DNA from: Paenibacillus lautus NBRC 15380 | Lineage (GTDB): Bacteria; Bacillota; Bacilli; Paenibacillales; Paenibacillaceae | Length of the DNA: 64,000 nucleotides | Direction: 5' to 3' | Assembly (NCBI RefSeq): GCF_004000945.1 | Contig: NZ_BIMF01000002.1 | Span: forward strand, 1 to 64,000 | In this document: piece by piece, positions 62,440-64,000 of the stretch | Layout: each line of letters opens with the position of its first letter | Numbering within the stretch: position 1 is the stretch's first letter | Notes under the pieces: model-generated | The model's input: only the letters and a program-made list of their open reading frames with translations | The model's database searches: none | Told to the model about the DNA's origin: nothing | Made by a program: the position numbers and the translations under genes

Positions 62440-62940
62440 TCAAAGCGGCGGGTTTTCTACTCCCATTTGTATCCACCCTTCCTTTGAAGGACCATATACC
62501 GCAGGGATATTCAATCCCGCTTGACGCATCAGGACGGTAACCTGTCCTCGATGATGAGCTATGTGCTTAATCAATCCCATAAAAATGGTAGCATTGGATT
62601 CCTGACGTCCAAAGGCATTTTGAAATTGTTTTAAAGTCTCATGCGTCCATTGTTCTTCAAGAGCTGTTTCTACATCAGAACTTATTTTTCTAAAAGTCTC
62701 GGCGATTTGGTTCGCGGAGGGTACTTCAGCAGAATCTTGTACCTGATCGATGACAAGCCCGAATTCAGTCAAGTATTCAGGGGTATTCGTTACGAAATGC
62801 CATACAATTCTTCCCAGATTCCTGCCTTCTGGGTATACTTGCTGCAGTAATGATTCATCCGTTAAACTGTCTAACACCTTTTGTGTTAATTCTGCTTCTC
62901 TTTTCCATTCTGTAATAAAATCTGAAACGGTTATATACAT
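62440..62940 (-). CDS. DinB family protein
   Basis: A 166-residue four-helix-bundle protein. The DinB metal-site His are visible in order: NLGRIVWHFVTNTPEYL, then IKHIAHHRGQVTVLMRQAGLNIP with two spaced His. Members are metal-dependent, often thiol S-transferases (bacillithiol- or mycothiol-dependent) or DNA-damage induced. GGGATGAACCAATC precedes the ATG. Monocistronic. Substrate not assignable. Confidence 0.85.
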   Translation of the reverse strand: MYITVSDFITEWKREAELTQKVLDSLTDESLLQQVYPEGRNLGRIVWHFVTNTPEYLTEFGLVIDQVQDSAEVPSANQIAETFRKISSDVETALEEQWTHETLKQFQNAFGRQESNATIFMGLIKHIAHHRGQVTVLMRQAGLNIPAVYGPSKEGWIQMGVENPPL

Positions 62941-63201
62941 GATTGGTTCATCCCTTCTTAAGAAACTCGTTCAATATTTGATGGTAATCGTTAATTCTAC
63001 ACATCTTCCCTCCCCTATAAAATTGGATGTAAGAAAATCATCCTTAACTCCATCATATCTGCTAATAGTGACAAGGATTGTCATAGTTATTGATTTCAGG
63101 CGCGATTCGAAAAAAACTCGTGTAACCGAAGCCGTGAATAACTTTGGAAGTATCCTCCATACTAGTGAAGAACCACACAATACAACCAAGGAGGAACCAT
63201 G

Positions 63202-63381
63202 ATGCTCGACAATCTGGAAAGAGACTATGACTGCGCGAAAGCCAGCGACGATCTCCATCAGCTCAAACAGGAGCTTGCCGCTCTGCGGGAACAGGGTGCT
63301 GAAGACAAGGAAACACAGGAACAACTCAACCGACTGGAGAATCAAATCTCCTTCATTATGAACAAATGCGATATTAACCAT
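63202..63381 (+). CDS. Small coiled-coil protein, unknown function
   Basis: About 60 codons including stop, strongly charged, predicted alpha-helical coiled coil throughout (DLHQLKQELAALREQ, KETQEQLNRLENQISFIM), with two Cys. AAGGAGG is seven bases before the ATG at 63202 (an ATG at 63199 is closer). The region 62941-63201 upstream holds no other convincing gene. Small helical proteins of this kind are common in sporeformers; no family recognised. Confidence 0.55.
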
Positions 63382-63447
63382 TAACGTTCAATCCAATCTC
63401 TTCTTTGAGATCTGCAATGATCTCGCCATGAACTCCCTCCATGATTT

Positions 63448-63484
63448 AAAAAACCCGTATCCGTGAAGGATACGAGTTTTTTTT
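63448..63484. terminator. Bidirectional terminator
   Basis: AAAAACCCGTATCC / GGATACGAGTTTTT with one mismatch and a 4-nt loop, T-run on the plus strand and A-run on the left. It serves the small coiled-coil gene and the converging discoidin-domain gene. Confidence 0.85.
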
Positions 63485-63494
63485 AGTTTCGCTA

Positions 63495-64000
63495 TTACTC
63501 CTCAATCTGCTTAATCAATGTCTTCATTGGATCGATCGGGCGGTTTGCGTCATATGGATAGCGATTCAATACTTGAAGCAGCAGTTGATGCAGCTTTGCG
63601 TTTTCATTCACCTTTGAAAGAAGGAATTCCATCTTGGAAATCAGCTCCTTATATTCAGGGATGTGCCCCGGTGAATACACCTCAAACTCAAAGAACGAAT
63701 TGCCGAAGACGGTTGCCCGCTTCACGCCTTGGAATTTCACATATCGGGCTTGCTTGGTGTCGAACTCCAGAATGTCTAGTGTTCCCTTAGATTCTATGAC
63801 GCCGCCTTCACCGGAAATATTCTCCCAGTTCGTCTTGTCACCTGACACCAGAATCTGATATTTCTCCGCGTAAGCGCCCTGCCACTTGATCGTGACTTTA
63901 TTGATGTCCTTGTTCTCTCCCAGATCCACGAGGAACCAGGCATCATCAACATACGTACTGGACCAGCGGGTGGATTCATTGCCATCCACGGCCTTATCAG
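63495..64000 (-). CDS. Discoidin (F5/8 type C) domain protein, 3' part only
   Basis: The reading frame is open to the right edge of the window, so the N-terminal part is missing. The visible 168 residues start inside an F5/8 type C (CBM32-like) carbohydrate-binding domain: VDGNESTRWSS, WFLVDLGENKDINKVTIKWQG, YQILVSGDKTNWENI, ARYVKFQGVKRATVFGNSFFEFEVY. The last 60 residues are helical (PEYKELISKMEFLLSKVNEN). Such domains usually end large secreted glycoside hydrolases in Paenibacillus, which suggests this gene is one. The ATG at 63989 is internal and not the real start. Confidence 0.8.
   Translation of the reverse strand, partial: DKAVDGNESTRWSSTYVDDAWFLVDLGENKDINKVTIKWQGAYAEKYQILVSGDKTNWENISGEGGVIESKGTLDILEFDTKQARYVKFQGVKRATVFGNSFFEFEVYSPGHIPEYKELISKMEFLLSKVNENAKLHQLLLQVLNRYPYDANRPIDPMKTLIKQIEE

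Noticed and set aside
62971-63381. 136-codon minus-strand ORF opposite the small coiled-coil gene
   Set aside because: It lies antisense to a better-supported ORF with an AGGAGG site, has no ribosome site of its own, and reads as low-information hydrophobic sequence.

Overview
The window looks like chromosomal DNA of a low-to-mid GC, endospore-forming Bacillota, most likely Paenibacillus. The signs are a tricistronic GerA-type germinant receptor operon, LplABC-style sugar ABC genes with a membrane-anchored AraC regulator, strong AGGAGG-type ribosome sites with frequent TTG/GTG starts, rho-independent terminators after most units, and a GlnR/TnrA box in front of urease. The genus is an inference from gene style. 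I saw no rRNA, tRNA, CRISPR array, transposase or phage gene.

Layout, left to right. 1-6973: complex-sugar uptake unit on the minus strand (AraC-type membrane sensor, two permeases, lipoprotein binding protein, sugar-phosphate isomerase). 7209-8402: cytochrome P450. 8468-9127: non-coding, with a tiny leader-like ORF and a perfect hairpin. 9128-10445: DUF2243 protein and CtaG (cytochrome oxidase assembly), converging on a VanW protein. 11552-14491: Bcr/CflA exporter and a histidine kinase carrying a degenerate GGDEF domain. 14671-19317: DUF3889-like secreted protein divergent from the gerA-B-C operon. 19446-21947: urease (fused gamma-beta subunit plus alpha) under a textbook GlnR/TnrA-type promoter, without accessory genes. 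22069-25029: acyl-CoA-dehydrogenase-like flavoprotein and an HD/DUF1835/DUF3658 fusion.

25239-32611: five glycosyltransferases around two small DUF2642-type proteins, which I infer to be a spore-surface glycosylation locus. 32817-33887: NUDIX and GNAT. 34021-37566: mntABCD-type metal importer. 37989-39901: TmrB-like ATPase, two GNATs and a VOC protein. 39973-42400: lipoprotein class B PBP and a membrane protein. 42538-47717: two MocR regulators, CsaA, arylamine N-acetyltransferase and a thioredoxin-like protein, with matching palindromes in front of the last two. 47877-50161: lactate dehydrogenase, then a LysE exporter divergent from an XRE-cupin regulator across an array of repeated operator-like motifs.

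50231-54842: MarR regulator, cytosolic-looking arylsulfotransferase and a sulfonate-type ABC importer in one tight unit. 55130-58609: PD40 propeller protein, GNAT and DUF4261 protein. 58759-60664: XRE-AbrB regulator plus ABC-2 exporter. 60822-62247: YeeE/YedE and TusA sulfur-transfer pair. 62440-64000: DinB protein, a small coiled-coil protein and the 3' part of a discoidin-domain protein that runs off the window.

The strongest leads are the regulatory architectures (urease promoter, LysE/XRE operator array, MocR palindromes, YeeE inverted repeat) and three gene arrangements (arylsulfotransferase with ABC importer, glycosyltransferase/DUF2642 locus, HD-DUF1835-DUF3658 fusion). None of these is shown here to be a wholly new system.
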